A stretch of DNA of 17,489 nucleotides from Pseudomonadota bacterium (lineage in GTDB: Bacteria; Desulfobacterota; Anaeroferrophillalia; Anaeroferrophillales; Tharpellaceae), in the NCBI GenBank assembly GCA_015486505.1, contig WFRP01000071.1:1-17489 (forward strand), in the 5' to 3' direction. Position numbers and translations under genes: made by a program. The notes under the pieces were generated by a model. It saw nothing but the letters and a program-made list of their open reading frames with translations, did no database searches and had not been told where the DNA came from. Positions 7,280 to 13,685 of this stretch are shown in pieces; the first letter of the stretch is position 1, and every line of letters begins with the position of its first letter.

Positions 7280-7657
7280 ATGGCTGAAGGACAGAATCAG
7301 ATTTATAAATGTGAACTTTGTGGCGCGATGGTTGAGGTGATTGATCTTGGCGCTGATGATTTAACCTGTTGTAATGAACCGATGGTGTTGCTTGAAGCCG
7401 GTGCGGTTGACGCGGCTCAGGAAAAACATGTTCCGGTAGTTGAAAAAACAGCTGGCGGTATTAAGGTTACGGTTGGCAGCGTCGCTCATCCGATGGAAGA
7501 AAAACACTATATTGAATTTATCGAATTGATTGCCGGCGATCGGGTTTGCCGTAAATCATTAAATCCCGGTGATGCGCCGGAAGCCAGTTTTACAACTGAC
7601 GTGGACTCTTTTACCGTGCGGGCTTACTGTAATTTACATGGTCTCTGGGAAGCATAG
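7280..7657 (+). CDS. dfx: Desulfoferrodoxin (superoxide reductase, two-iron class)
   Basis: Cytoplasmic non-heme iron protein that reduces superoxide to hydrogen peroxide without releasing oxygen, taking electrons usually from rubredoxin. It is typical of anaerobes and microaerophiles. At 125 aa it matches the usual length. Center I, a rubredoxin-like Fe(Cys)4 site, is formed by Cys11, Cys14, Cys30 and Cys31. Center II, the catalytic Fe(His)4Cys site, has His50, His70, His76, Cys117 and His120. The conserved Glu48-Lys49 pair just before the first histidine is also present. The start follows AGGAGG at 7269-7274. The gene has its own promoter and terminator, so it is probably transcribed alone. 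All key ligands are intact. Confidence 0.97.
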   Translation: MAEGQNQIYKCELCGAMVEVIDLGADDLTCCNEPMVLLEAGAVDAAQEKHVPVVEKTAGGIKVTVGSVAHPMEEKHYIEFIELIAGDRVCRKSLNPGDAPEASFTTDVDSFTVRAYCNLHGLWEA

Positions 7658-7690
7658 TTTTAAAGTTTATTGGATAAACCCATTTTCTGA

Positions 7691-7720
7691 AAGCCCGACC
7701 AGATTGGCCGGGCTTTTTTT
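7691..7720 (+). terminator. Rho-independent terminator after desulfoferrodoxin
   Basis: AGCCCG/CGGGCT plus an inner CC/GG stem around a short AGATT loop, followed by a run of seven T. It begins 34 bases after the desulfoferrodoxin stop codon. Confidence 0.9.
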
Positions 7721-7729
7721 ATTTTAAAC

Positions 7730-7759
7730 TTGACAGCATTGGTTGTTTGGCTGTATTAC
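7730..7759 (+). promoter_or_regulatory. Possible promoter upstream of an interrupted small ORF
   Basis: TTGACA at 7730-7735 is followed after 16-18 bases by weak -10 candidates (TGTATT at 7752 or TATTAC at 7754). It precedes the short reading frame at 7801-7843 that runs into MITE copy 2. The -35 is good and the -10 is poor. Confidence 0.35.
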
Positions 7760-7800
7760 CAACTGATTTTTTTGTCTTTTTTATGGGGAAGGGTGGCCTG

Positions 7801-8172
7801 GTGAAGAAAAACCGCCACTGCCCTGAAGTAACAAGAATAAATCGTAACTATTCAGCCGAATCCCGGGGTCGGGCGCGGTTTTTCTCCGCTAGGCGTTAAG
7901 ATTTCTGTTTTTCCTTACGCTCGCTTCGCCCGCCTTGCAAAACTCGCTTACGCTCAAACAGTTGCAATGCTAATGGGCTCCCGCTCGCTTCCGAAAAACA
8001 ACGAAATCGTTTCCGCAACCGCTTACGAAAAACCACCCCCGCCCCCTCCAGAAGGTGGGGGGGGTAAAATTTGGCTGAATAGTTACAAAACAAGAAAAAG
8101 ATATTACCGGCAAAGAAAGAGGCAAAAGAGGTGAGAAAGGCGAACGCTTATGCAATCCTTAAAGGAAATTAA
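7801..8172 (+). pseudogene. Possible small ORF interrupted by MITE copy 2
   Basis: A GTG at 7801, preceded by GGAAGGG, opens a frame of 14 codons (M/V-KKNRHCPEVTRIN) that enters the MITE at 7844. After the MITE, the same frame continues from 8087 to TAA at 8170-8172, with a Lys/Ala-rich tail ending RKANAYAILKGN. Removing the 243-bp element alone, a multiple of 3, gives one open frame of 42 codons. An ATG at 7783 could add six residues. The clean 8-bp duplication expected at a MITE insertion is not seen here, and with it the frame would differ. No family was recognised. The call rests only on frame continuity, the upstream ribosome site and the promoter-like TTGACA. Confidence 0.25.
7844..8086 (+). 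mobile_element. MITE family A, copy 2 (complete, 243 bp)
   Basis: Bounded by perfect 14-bp terminal inverted repeats GTAACTATTCAGCC. It shares its whole length with copies 3 and 4. It contains no transposase gene; the minus-strand frames in it differ in length and tail between copies and are not coding. Near its right end is a C-rich/G-rich hairpin with a run of eight G. The flanking 8-mers AATAAATC and AAAACAAG do not match, so the target duplication is lost or was never present here. Confidence 0.9.
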
Positions 8173-8292
8173 AGCAATCTCCCCGAAAGCAAATCCACCC
8201 ATCTTAAGTTTGAAAGCCGGGCTGTGAATACAACTCTGCGGAAAAAGAACCTTCAAACCTACAAATTATCTAGAATCAGCGAAACCTTAAAG
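8087..8292. other. Intergenic stretch between MITE copy 2 and repeat B3
   Basis: Apart from the possible tail of the interrupted ORF up to 8172, there is only a 25-codon ATG frame at about 8150. It overlaps that tail in another frame and resembles nothing I recognise. No RNA gene or promoter was seen. Confidence 0.5.
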
Positions 8293-8407
8293 ACTAATGC
8301 GGGAACAAATCCCGCAACCCAAACGAAGCCTTGCGGCCCGCAAATAAGTACTCTTATCAGAACATTTTCTTGTTTTTACAAACCGAAAATAACCTGTAAG
8401 GTACTAA
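8293..8407 (+). repeat. Modular hairpin repeat family B, copy B3 (no cassette)
   Basis: A compact 115-bp copy of the element at 4457 and 4591. ACTAA lies at both ends. The first hairpin is GCGGGA/TCCCGC and the second is shortened to GCC-TTGC-GGC. The ~25-bp cassette is absent, and the long AGTAC...GTACT hairpin is near-identical to that of B1. It lies about 3.5 kb from B1/B2 in the same orientation. Confidence 0.88.
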
Positions 8408-8608
8408 AAATAAATTTCAGCAACATCGAAAAGCTACCCACAAACTCCAGCCTGATACCGGAATAAGTATAAACTTCCCGCCGATTATTTCTGAAACCTA
8501 TCCAGAGTAAGCCTTTAATCTACCGCTGAGAAACAGAATCGCTTGCTCACCTGCCTCTATCCGCACCTCGCACGACGCCAACAAAAGCAGCTCTTTACTT
8601 ACCCATCC
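8408..8608. other. Intergenic stretch between repeat B3 and MITE copy 3
   Basis: About 200 bases with no convincing frame, hairpin or promoter on either strand. The only open frame, ending at 8466, is the readthrough of repeat B3. Confidence 0.5.
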
Positions 8609-8858
8609 GTAACTATTCAGCCGAATCCTAGGTCGGGCGCGGTTTTTCTCCGCTCGGCGTTAAGATTTCTGTTTTTCCTTTAAGTAAGCTCGCTGCGCCC
8701 GCCTTGCAAAACTCGCTTACGCTCAAACAGTTGCAATGCTAATGGGCTCCCGCTCGCTTCCGAAAAACAACGAAATCGTTTCCGCAACCGCTTACGAAAA
8801 ACCACCCCCGCCCCCTCCAGAAAGTGGGGGGGGGGGTAAAATTTAGCTGAATAGTTAC
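8609..8858 (+). mobile_element. MITE family A, copy 3 (complete, 250 bp)
   Basis: Left end GTAACTATTCAGCC; right end the inverted copy with one change (13 of 14). Compared with copy 2 it has an altered segment near 8682-8695 and a longer G run (11 G) near 8826-8836. The flanking 8-mers ACCCATCC and ACCTATCT agree at 6 of 8 positions, consistent with a decayed 8-bp target duplication. It lies just downstream of the 6S RNA terminator. Confidence 0.9.
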
Positions 8859-8945
8859 ACCTATCTTTTTATACTTGCCTGAACCAGACTATCGGCAATT
8901 TTTATTTTAAATCGGGAAAACTTATCCAGTCAACCCGTTGTCAAC

Positions 8946-8990
8946 GCAAAAACAGACCGTCAGGCCATATTAAACACACAGCCTGACGGT
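8946..8990 (-). terminator. Rho-independent terminator of the zapB-zapA-6S unit
   Basis: On the minus strand a perfect 10-bp stem, ACCGTCAGGC/GCCTGACGGT, with a 15-base loop is followed by a T run (CTGTTTTTGC). It lies about 30 bases beyond the predicted 3' end of 6S RNA. Confidence 0.92.
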
Positions 8991-9019
8991 ACTGTACGGG
9001 ATAACCCAAAAGGCCATCC

Positions 9020-9204
9020 CTTCAGTCCCCCCCGGATTACCGTGTAGGTGCTTTCTTTGAACCTTAGTCTCAATATCGGCAATCAAGGATTCTTCAGGGC
9101 CACCCGCAAGGAGCGTCACACACCGAACCCCGGTGATCACCCTATAAAGTTAAAGGTGTTGGCTCAAAAAAATGATCACTTATCACGCATAACTCAGGGG
9201 AGAA
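9020..9204 (-). ncRNA. ssrS: 6S RNA (SsrS-type), predicted from structure and position
   Basis: 6S RNA binds sigma70 RNA polymerase and mimics an open promoter. The family was recognised on the minus strand from three features. First, the ends form a long closing stem: CCCC at 9200-9197 pairs with the GGGGGGG run at 9033-9027, GTTAT with the GTAA-type bases at about 9037-9042, and CGTG with CACG at about 9042-9046. Second, the segment GGTTCAAAG...CACCTACACGG aligns with the conserved GGTTCAAGG...GCCTGCGGCGG part of the Escherichia RNA. Third, the length is about 185 nt, as expected. It lies about 60 bases downstream of zapA, the conserved location in many proteobacteria. No strong promoter lies directly upstream, so processing from the zapB-zapA transcript is possible. 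Exact ends are estimates. Confidence 0.78.
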
Positions 9205-9216
9205 AACCCGAGCCAA

Positions 9217-9237
9217 CCCCAGCGGGAAACCGTGGGG
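9217..9237 (-). other. Short hairpin between zapA and 6S RNA
   Basis: On the minus strand CCCCA and TGGGG pair, with an inner GG/CC and a three-base loop. There is no T run, so it is not a terminator. It could mark a processing site or stabilise the zapA mRNA end. Confidence 0.45.
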
Positions 9238-9264
9238 CTGTCGCTATAAAGTTTTCAGCGCCCT

Positions 9265-9591
9265 TTACGACGCCATCAATTCTATTTGTTCGACTTCTTC
9301 ATCCAGCATTGCCGAGAGAGATGCCAGCAGATTTTCAGATCTCTTTTCGACCTTTTCAAGGTTTTGCTGATGGGTTAAGCATTCATCCGCAACATTCAAA
9401 AGAGCCAGCATCAGCAGGCGGGGCTCGGTTATTCCAACCGCCGTTTTCGTGCCGAACTGCGACTCGATCTCGTCAAGCCTTGAGTTAACAAAGTTCTCCA
9501 CCTGCTCCAGCCGGCGGCTGTCGGCTTCGGATCGCAGTGAATATGTCCGCCCGCGAACCGTCAGTGTCACACTTTTTTTCTCAGCTTTCAT
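9265..9591 (-). CDS. zapA: Cell division protein ZapA
   Basis: Cytoplasmic FtsZ-associated protein that promotes bundling of FtsZ filaments at mid-cell. With the ATG at 9591 it has 108 aa, the normal family length. The N-terminal globular part shows VTLTVRGRTYSLRSEAD followed by the helical LEQVENFVNSRLDEIE. The middle MLALLNVADE segment is the typical helix of the family, and the C-terminal half is a coiled coil. An upstream in-frame start would add 60 residues that merely read through zapB in another frame, so it is rejected. The ATG follows AGGGA and overlaps the end of the zapB-like gene by 11 bases, indicating translational coupling. 6S RNA and a terminator follow. Confidence 0.9.
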   Translation of the reverse strand: MKAEKKSVTLTVRGRTYSLRSEADSRRLEQVENFVNSRLDEIESQFGTKTAVGITEPRLLMLALLNVADECLTHQQNLEKVEKRSENLLASLSAMLDEEVEQIELMAS

Positions 9592-9877
9592 GCATCCCTG
9601 GTAAAACCTGAATATTTCCGGAACCCGGACTCTCAATCTCGGATTCGGGCGGCAGGAAACTGTCAATCTGCCCGAGCAGCTCAACCATCTTGGCATCAAC
9701 CGCGCTGAGCAGCTCTGCCTGCCCGCCGACCTTGCTTTCCAGTTCGGATAATTTCTGCGCCTGGCGCTCAACCTTCAAACGCAAGCTATTGCGCTCGTCA
9801 AGAACCTCCTGATAACGCCGCCCCAATTCCAGAGTTCTCTTTTCCAGCAGAGCAAAATTTGCCAATCCGTTTTCCAT
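9581..9877 (-). CDS. zapB: ZapB-like coiled-coil cell division protein
   Basis: A 98-aa protein that is mostly a predicted coiled coil. From about residue 8 to 70 it is charged and heptad-like, with ERNSLRLKVERQAQKLSELE and similar stretches, followed by a short Pro/Ser/Gly-rich tail. Small coiled-coil proteins in this position, directly upstream of and overlapping zapA, are usually annotated as ZapB, which links ZapA-bound FtsZ to other division components. Coiled coils carry little family signal, so the name rests on size and context. It starts with ATG at 9877 behind a weak AAGAAG site and ends inside the first codons of zapA. Confidence 0.72.
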   Translation of the reverse strand: MENGLANFALLEKRTLELGRRYQEVLDERNSLRLKVERQAQKLSELESKVGGQAELLSAVDAKMVELLGQIDSFLPPESEIESPGSGNIQVLPGMHES

Positions 9878-9917
9878 ATCTTCTTACTGACTCTCTTTAT
9901 ACCTTATAACACATTAT

Positions 9918-9944
9918 CTTAAACATCTTAAACATCTTAAACAT
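9918..9944. repeat. 9-bp tandem repeat upstream of zapB
   Basis: Three perfect units of CTTAAACAT (plus strand) between zapB and MITE copy 4, 41 bases upstream of the zapB start codon. It lies in the region where the zapB promoter is expected. A TATAA-rich stretch follows it toward the gene. Confidence 0.85.
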
Positions 9945-9957
9945 ATGAAGCAAAATT

Positions 9958-10199
9958 GTAACTATTCAACCGAATCCGGGGCCGGGCGCGGTTTTTCTCC
10001 GCCAGGCGTTAAGATTTCTGTTTTTCCAACGCTTGCTGCGCCCGCCTTGCAAAACTCGCTTACGCTCAAACAGTTGCAATACTAATGGGCTCCCGCTCGC
10101 TTCCGAAAAACGACGAAATCGTTTCCGCAACCGCTTACGAAAAACCACCCCCGCCCCCTCCAGAAGGTGGGTGGGGGTAAAATTTGGCTGAATAGTTAC
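9958..10199 (+). mobile_element. MITE family A, copy 4 (complete, 242 bp, intact target duplication)
   Basis: Perfect 14-bp GTAACTATTCAGCC terminal inverted repeats. It is flanked by the exact 8-bp direct repeat GCAAAATT at 9950-9957 and 10200-10207. Terminal GTAA together with an 8-bp duplication is characteristic of IS66-family elements, so trans-mobilisation by such a transposase is inferred. The element has no gene of its own. It sits between zapB and the small ORF at 10211. Confidence 0.93.
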
Positions 10200-10210
10200 G
10201 CAAAATTTAT

Positions 10211-10390
10211 TTACATCCCCAGGTTATTTTCAATCTCCGCGATCCGCGCTTCCAGTTGCCGCCGAGTCTTGGGATCGCTTACCACCTGCCGGCGTTTTTT
10301 AAGCTGCAGCAACTGCATTTCCAGAGAGTAGTCCCGACAACCATAGCGCCGGGGATTTTCCCCGGTTTTGTATCCTTTGTCACCGCTCAA
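10211..10390 (-). CDS. Possible small basic protein (59 aa), unrecognised
   Basis: On the minus strand a TTG at 10390 opens a 59-codon frame ending TAA at 10211. The protein reads as globular and basic: GENPRRYGCRDYSLEMQLL, then a Lys/Arg-rich LKKRR segment, a DPKTRR turn and a final helix, LEARIAEIENNLGM. Third-position G/C bias and the helix-turn-helix-like charge pattern look protein-like, but the start is unusual, there is no strong ribosome site, and stop codons lie just upstream. A shorter form could start at ATG 10318. It may be a complete small gene or the C-terminal remnant of a longer one. The MITE target site lies only 3 bases beyond its stop. No function is suggested. Confidence 0.42.
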   Translation of the reverse strand: MSGDKGYKTGENPRRYGCRDYSLEMQLLQLKKRRQVVSDPKTRRQLEARIAEIENNLGM

Positions 10391-10549
10391 TTCTTAACAG
10401 CCCTTAACAGCCCTTGATTATTTTCTCACTTTTTCACAAAGCCGTACAACACAAAAGGATAAAGCCTCTCTGAGCTGTTACAATAGGTAACATACGCCTC
10501 TTTCAACTGTCAATGTTTTTTGCGAAAAAATATTCCTCGGGTTGACATT
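10391..10549. other. Intergenic stretch with possible minus-strand promoter
   Basis: It contains a direct duplication of CTTAACAGCC at about 10393-10412. On the minus strand TTGACA at 10513-10508 is followed after 17 bases by a weak TTACCT, a candidate promoter for the small ORF at 10211-10390. No terminator was recognised after the PDZ gene. Confidence 0.35.
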
Positions 10550-11665
10550 TCAATAAACCACCCGTTTTCTGACACAGGTAAATTCGAGGAAATCGCCGTT
10601 TCTTTCAATCATCAAAGTTACCGGCTGATTCTCCCGGCCCCGAATCAACTCAACCACCTCACGCAGACTGAAATCATCAACCGCCAGGCTGTCAACCGCA
10701 ATCAGGCGGTCGCCCGGATTAAGCCCGGCGTTGTCCGCCGGTGAACCGTCGATCAGATCAGCGATTTCGTAGCCCGCCTCGCTCTGCACCAGGCGCGCGC
10801 CGATACCGACAAGGGCGATATGACGGCGGCCGCCGGACAACTCCCGCTGCAGTGAAATTTCGTAGAAAAAAGGGTTGGTCCGGTTTTCAAAATCGATCCC
10901 GGAAACCATCTCGCTCATATAACCGGGGGCGGAAACCGTCATCGTCAACAGGGCCGTATCATTACCCCAAATCTCAAAAAAACCGGCCTGATCGGAAACG
11001 CCCCGCCGACTTCCCAGAGAGATTCGCGCTCCGGCCAGCGGGGCGCCGCCGGCGCGGCTGTAAACCCGGCCCTGAACCCCGTTAACCTCAATCCGGCCGC
11101 CCCCGGCCTTGCCGGTTTCATCGATATAGACATCAAAATGAGCCAAACCGTCACCGGCACTTATATCAAAATGTCTGATTTGCAGCCTGCGCGCGCCGGC
11201 ATACGAAAAACTTAACGCGCCGGCTCCGCCGTCAAGCCATAAATGAAACTCGCCATTCTCATCGGATTTTGTCTGGTGCCCGGAGAAATCGACGACGCAG
11301 CCCGCCAGCGGCTGGCCGCTTTCCAGGCCGAAAACCACGCCCTCAATCCCGAAGTCAGCCGCGCCGGGAGCCGCCGCGCCGGTTTCCGCGGACATCTCCG
11401 GTTGCTTATCCGGCCCGGATTCCGGCTGGATCTGATTTTTTTCCAGCGCCGCTTTTTTCAGGGCGGGCGATAATTTAGCTCCGGGCTCGGCCGCAGAGGC
11501 GGCCGCAGAGGCGGCCGCCTCTGCTGCTACCGGTTGCGAAACCGCGTTTAGCGGTTGCACTTTAGTTTTCGCCGGTTCATAAGTCACAAAATAGACTCCG
11601 CCGGCAAAAGCTGAAAGCACCGCCAACAGCAAAATAAAATTAGCATTAAACCATTGTTTTTTCAT
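10550..11665 (-). CDS. Membrane-anchored protein with two carboxypeptidase-regulatory-like domains and a C-terminal PDZ domain
   Basis: A 371-aa protein of unknown function. Residues about 9-27 form one hydrophobic segment after a Lys-containing start, a signal anchor placing the rest in the periplasm. A low-complexity Ala-rich linker (about 45-104, including AAASAAASAAE) follows. Next come two beta-sandwich modules of the carboxypeptidase-regulatory-like type, about 106-184 and 197-272; each has a G-V-(V/Y)-x(n)-PLAG start and a D-x-x-G-x-F turn. A PDZ domain covers about 286-365 (IADLIDGSPADNAGLNPGDRLIAVD). There is no protease or catalytic domain. The ATG at 11665 follows AAGAGG with 5 bases spacing; the GTG three bases earlier is too close to it. 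It lies 24 bases after recD and is probably co-transcribed. A GspC-like scaffold role is possible but unproven. Confidence 0.78.
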   Translation of the reverse strand: MKKQWFNANFILLLAVLSAFAGGVYFVTYEPAKTKVQPLNAVSQPVAAEAAASAAASAAEPGAKLSPALKKAALEKNQIQPESGPDKQPEMSAETGAAAPGAADFGIEGVVFGLESGQPLAGCVVDFSGHQTKSDENGEFHLWLDGGAGALSFSYAGARRLQIRHFDISAGDGLAHFDVYIDETGKAGGGRIEVNGVQGRVYSRAGGAPLAGARISLGSRRGVSDQAGFFEIWGNDTALLTMTVSAPGYMSEMVSGIDFENRTNPFFYEISLQRELSGGRRHIALVGIGARLVQSEAGYEIADLIDGSPADNAGLNPGDRLIAVDSLAVDDFSLREVVELIRGRENQPVTLMIERNGDFLEFTCVRKRVVY

Positions 11666-11689
11666 CACAGCCTCTTGCCTATGAGAGTC

Positions 11690-13678
11690 TCAACTTCCTG
11701 CCGTTAGCGCCGGTAAAAGACCGCCGGCCCGTTTAACCCGGCGGCCGCAGGCGGCAATCAGAAAATTGAACGACTCTTTTTCCGGCAGCCAGATTTCGAC
11801 CCGGCGCGCCGCCCGGGTAATGCCGGTATAAAGCATCTCCCGGGTCAAAAGGACAGGATTCGCCGGCGGCCAGAGCAATACCACCTTCTGAAAACCCGAG
11901 CCCTGCGCCTTATGCACGGTCGTCGCGAAGGCACTTTCATAAGCGGGCAGTTGTAAAAATGTAAAAGGTGTGAAACTGCCGTCCGTACGTTCAAACCAAA
12001 CCATTAAACGGCCGGATTCATCAGGCCAGACCAAACCGATATCGCCGTTGTAAAGATCAAGCTGCGGCGCATTGCGGGTTATCAGCAGGGGGGCCCCTTT
12101 GTCATAACGGCCGAAACCTGAGCCACCGACAACCCGGGCCATAATCCGGTTTAGATGCTCAACCCCGAAGCGCCCCCGGCGCAGCGGCGACAGCAGACGA
12201 AATCCGGCAAACATAGCAAAAGCGGTCTTTACATCAGGCGCCTCAATATAACTCTTAAAATAGACCTTATGCCCGGCAAAATCAATGCGGATTTCACTTA
12301 ACAATTCGCACAGCAACTCATCAGGGTCGCGCCCGGCGGCCGCAAGCTGACGCAGGCCGACCTCATTACTGCTATCCCGGGTCAAAATCTCCAGCAGCCG
12401 GCTTTCAAGATCCGCTCCCGGCCGCATAATCTCCCGCTGCAGGCGGGCAATTCCGCCGCCGGGAGCAAAACGGTAACTTTTTTCAAGTTCAATGATATGA
12501 TCCTGAAAAAGTTCCTTCCCTGAATCAGACGAGCCAGACGGCCCCGGCGGCGACGGCGCCGGAGCCGGCCCCGGTAAATCAGCGGCCCCGGTTCCGGTCA
12601 AGAGGGCGAAATCCGTTAAAAAATCGGCGGAGAAAAAATTCTCGGCCCCGGTGGCGCTTAAATCACCAAGCACCGCCCCGGCCTCAACCGAAGCCAGTTG
12701 ATTGCGATCACCGAGCAGAATCACGCGACACTCATCCGGCAGCGCCGTAAAGAGATTTGCCATCAAGGTCAACGGCACCATCGAGGCCTCATCGACCAGC
12801 AGAAGATCGAGCGGCAGCCGGTTATCACAACTATAACGAAAACCGCGCCCGGGCCGATAACCGAGCAGGCGATGAATCGTCGTCGATTCAAGATTAATCA
12901 GCTGCTCCTTAACCGGGGCGCTCAAGTTCAGAAATGCGCTCTCTTCAATAAGGGCTTGGCGCAGGCGTGCCTGCGCCCGGCCGGTCGGGGCGCAGAGAGT
13001 AATCCGGATTTGGGGCGCGGCTTCAAGCCAGAGCGCGGCAATCGCGGCGACAACGGAGGTTTTTCCGCAGCCCGGGCCGCCGCTGATAATCGTAAACCGG
13101 TTCCGCAGCCCGGCGCAAACCGCCGCCGCCTGATAATTTAATGAATTATCAGCAAAAGTTTCGGCAAAACGCGGGGCCGCTGCCGCCAGGGTACGAGTCG
13201 ACGGAAAGGAGCCTGCCGCCCCGAGACGCGACCTAATCATTCCGGCCAGACGCTGCTCATAATCCCAGTAGCGCTGCAGATAAAGCCGGCCGCCGTCAAG
13301 CACCAAAAGCTGCTCTCTTAAAGGGGCGGATTCGGGCCCCGCCACGGCGGGATGGTTTTTCAGCACTTCTTCCCAGTCAGCGGGCCAGGATAAAAGGGCC
13401 AGACGGGCATAAGTTTCGCTCTCCGCCTCAACTTCACTGCCGGACAAAAGCCAGGCTGAAAAATCCGCGGGCAAATCCGCCAGCGGCAGACAGATCTGCC
13501 GCCGTTCATTCACGACATAGCTCGCTAAAAGCGCGGCCAGAAAGAGCGCGTAATTATTTTCATCATTTGCCAGGCGGCCCACAAGTTCGGCAAAATAGAT
13601 ATCGATATCACTAAACAGACCCGAACCTGAAAGGGTCGCAACAAAATCAACGGCACCGGTTTTTTCACTCTTGCTCAT
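11690..13678 (-). CDS. recD: Exodeoxyribonuclease V alpha subunit RecD
   Basis: 5'-3' superfamily 1 helicase subunit of RecBCD, which processes double-strand breaks for recombination. The 662-aa protein has all helicase motifs: Walker A GGPGCGKTS near residue 198, Walker B LLLVDEASM near 294, motif III LLGDRNQLASVEAG near 318, motif IV LEKSYRF, motif V TTVHKAQGSGF near 586 and motif VI YTGITRA near 618. The N-terminal ~150 residues fit the RecB-binding region of RecD rather than the RecD2 form. An insertion rich in Pro, Gly and Ser (APAPSPPGPSG) at about 12535-12580 between motifs III and IV is probably a flexible loop. It starts 7 bases after the recB stop. Confidence 0.93.
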   Translation of the reverse strand: MSKSEKTGAVDFVATLSGSGLFSDIDIYFAELVGRLANDENNYALFLAALLASYVVNERRQICLPLADLPADFSAWLLSGSEVEAESETYARLALLSWPADWEEVLKNHPAVAGPESAPLREQLLVLDGGRLYLQRYWDYEQRLAGMIRSRLGAAGSFPSTRTLAAAAPRFAETFADNSLNYQAAAVCAGLRNRFTIISGGPGCGKTSVVAAIAALWLEAAPQIRITLCAPTGRAQARLRQALIEESAFLNLSAPVKEQLINLESTTIHRLLGYRPGRGFRYSCDNRLPLDLLLVDEASMVPLTLMANLFTALPDECRVILLGDRNQLASVEAGAVLGDLSATGAENFFSADFLTDFALLTGTGAADLPGPAPAPSPPGPSGSSDSGKELFQDHIIELEKSYRFAPGGGIARLQREIMRPGADLESRLLEILTRDSSNEVGLRQLAAAGRDPDELLCELLSEIRIDFAGHKVYFKSYIEAPDVKTAFAMFAGFRLLSPLRRGRFGVEHLNRIMARVVGGSGFGRYDKGAPLLITRNAPQLDLYNGDIGLVWPDESGRLMVWFERTDGSFTPFTFLQLPAYESAFATTVHKAQGSGFQKVVLLWPPANPVLLTREMLYTGITRAARRVEIWLPEKESFNFLIAACGRRVKRAGGLLPALTAGS

Positions 13679-13685
13679 TTAAATT

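Noticed and set aside
8224..8466. 80-codon plus-strand frame
   Set aside because: Most of it reads through repeat B3. It has no ribosome site, and its composition does not suggest a protein.
9048..9488. 146-codon plus-strand frame
   Set aside because: It lies antisense to 6S RNA and zapA, with no ribosome site and no family resemblance.
9592..9771. 60-residue N-terminal extension of ZapA
   Set aside because: The extension is zapB read in another frame. The ATG at 9591 has a ribosome site and gives the normal ZapA length.
9966..10148. Minus-strand frame (FRKRLRKRF...LFERKRVLQGG) shared by MITE copies 2 and 4
   Set aside because: The shared part ends in different tails and frames in each copy and is broken in copy 3, so it follows from the shared DNA rather than from protein selection.
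12698..13141. 147-codon plus-strand frame
   Set aside because: Antisense shadow of recD, caused by G/C-rich codons with few stops on the opposite strand.
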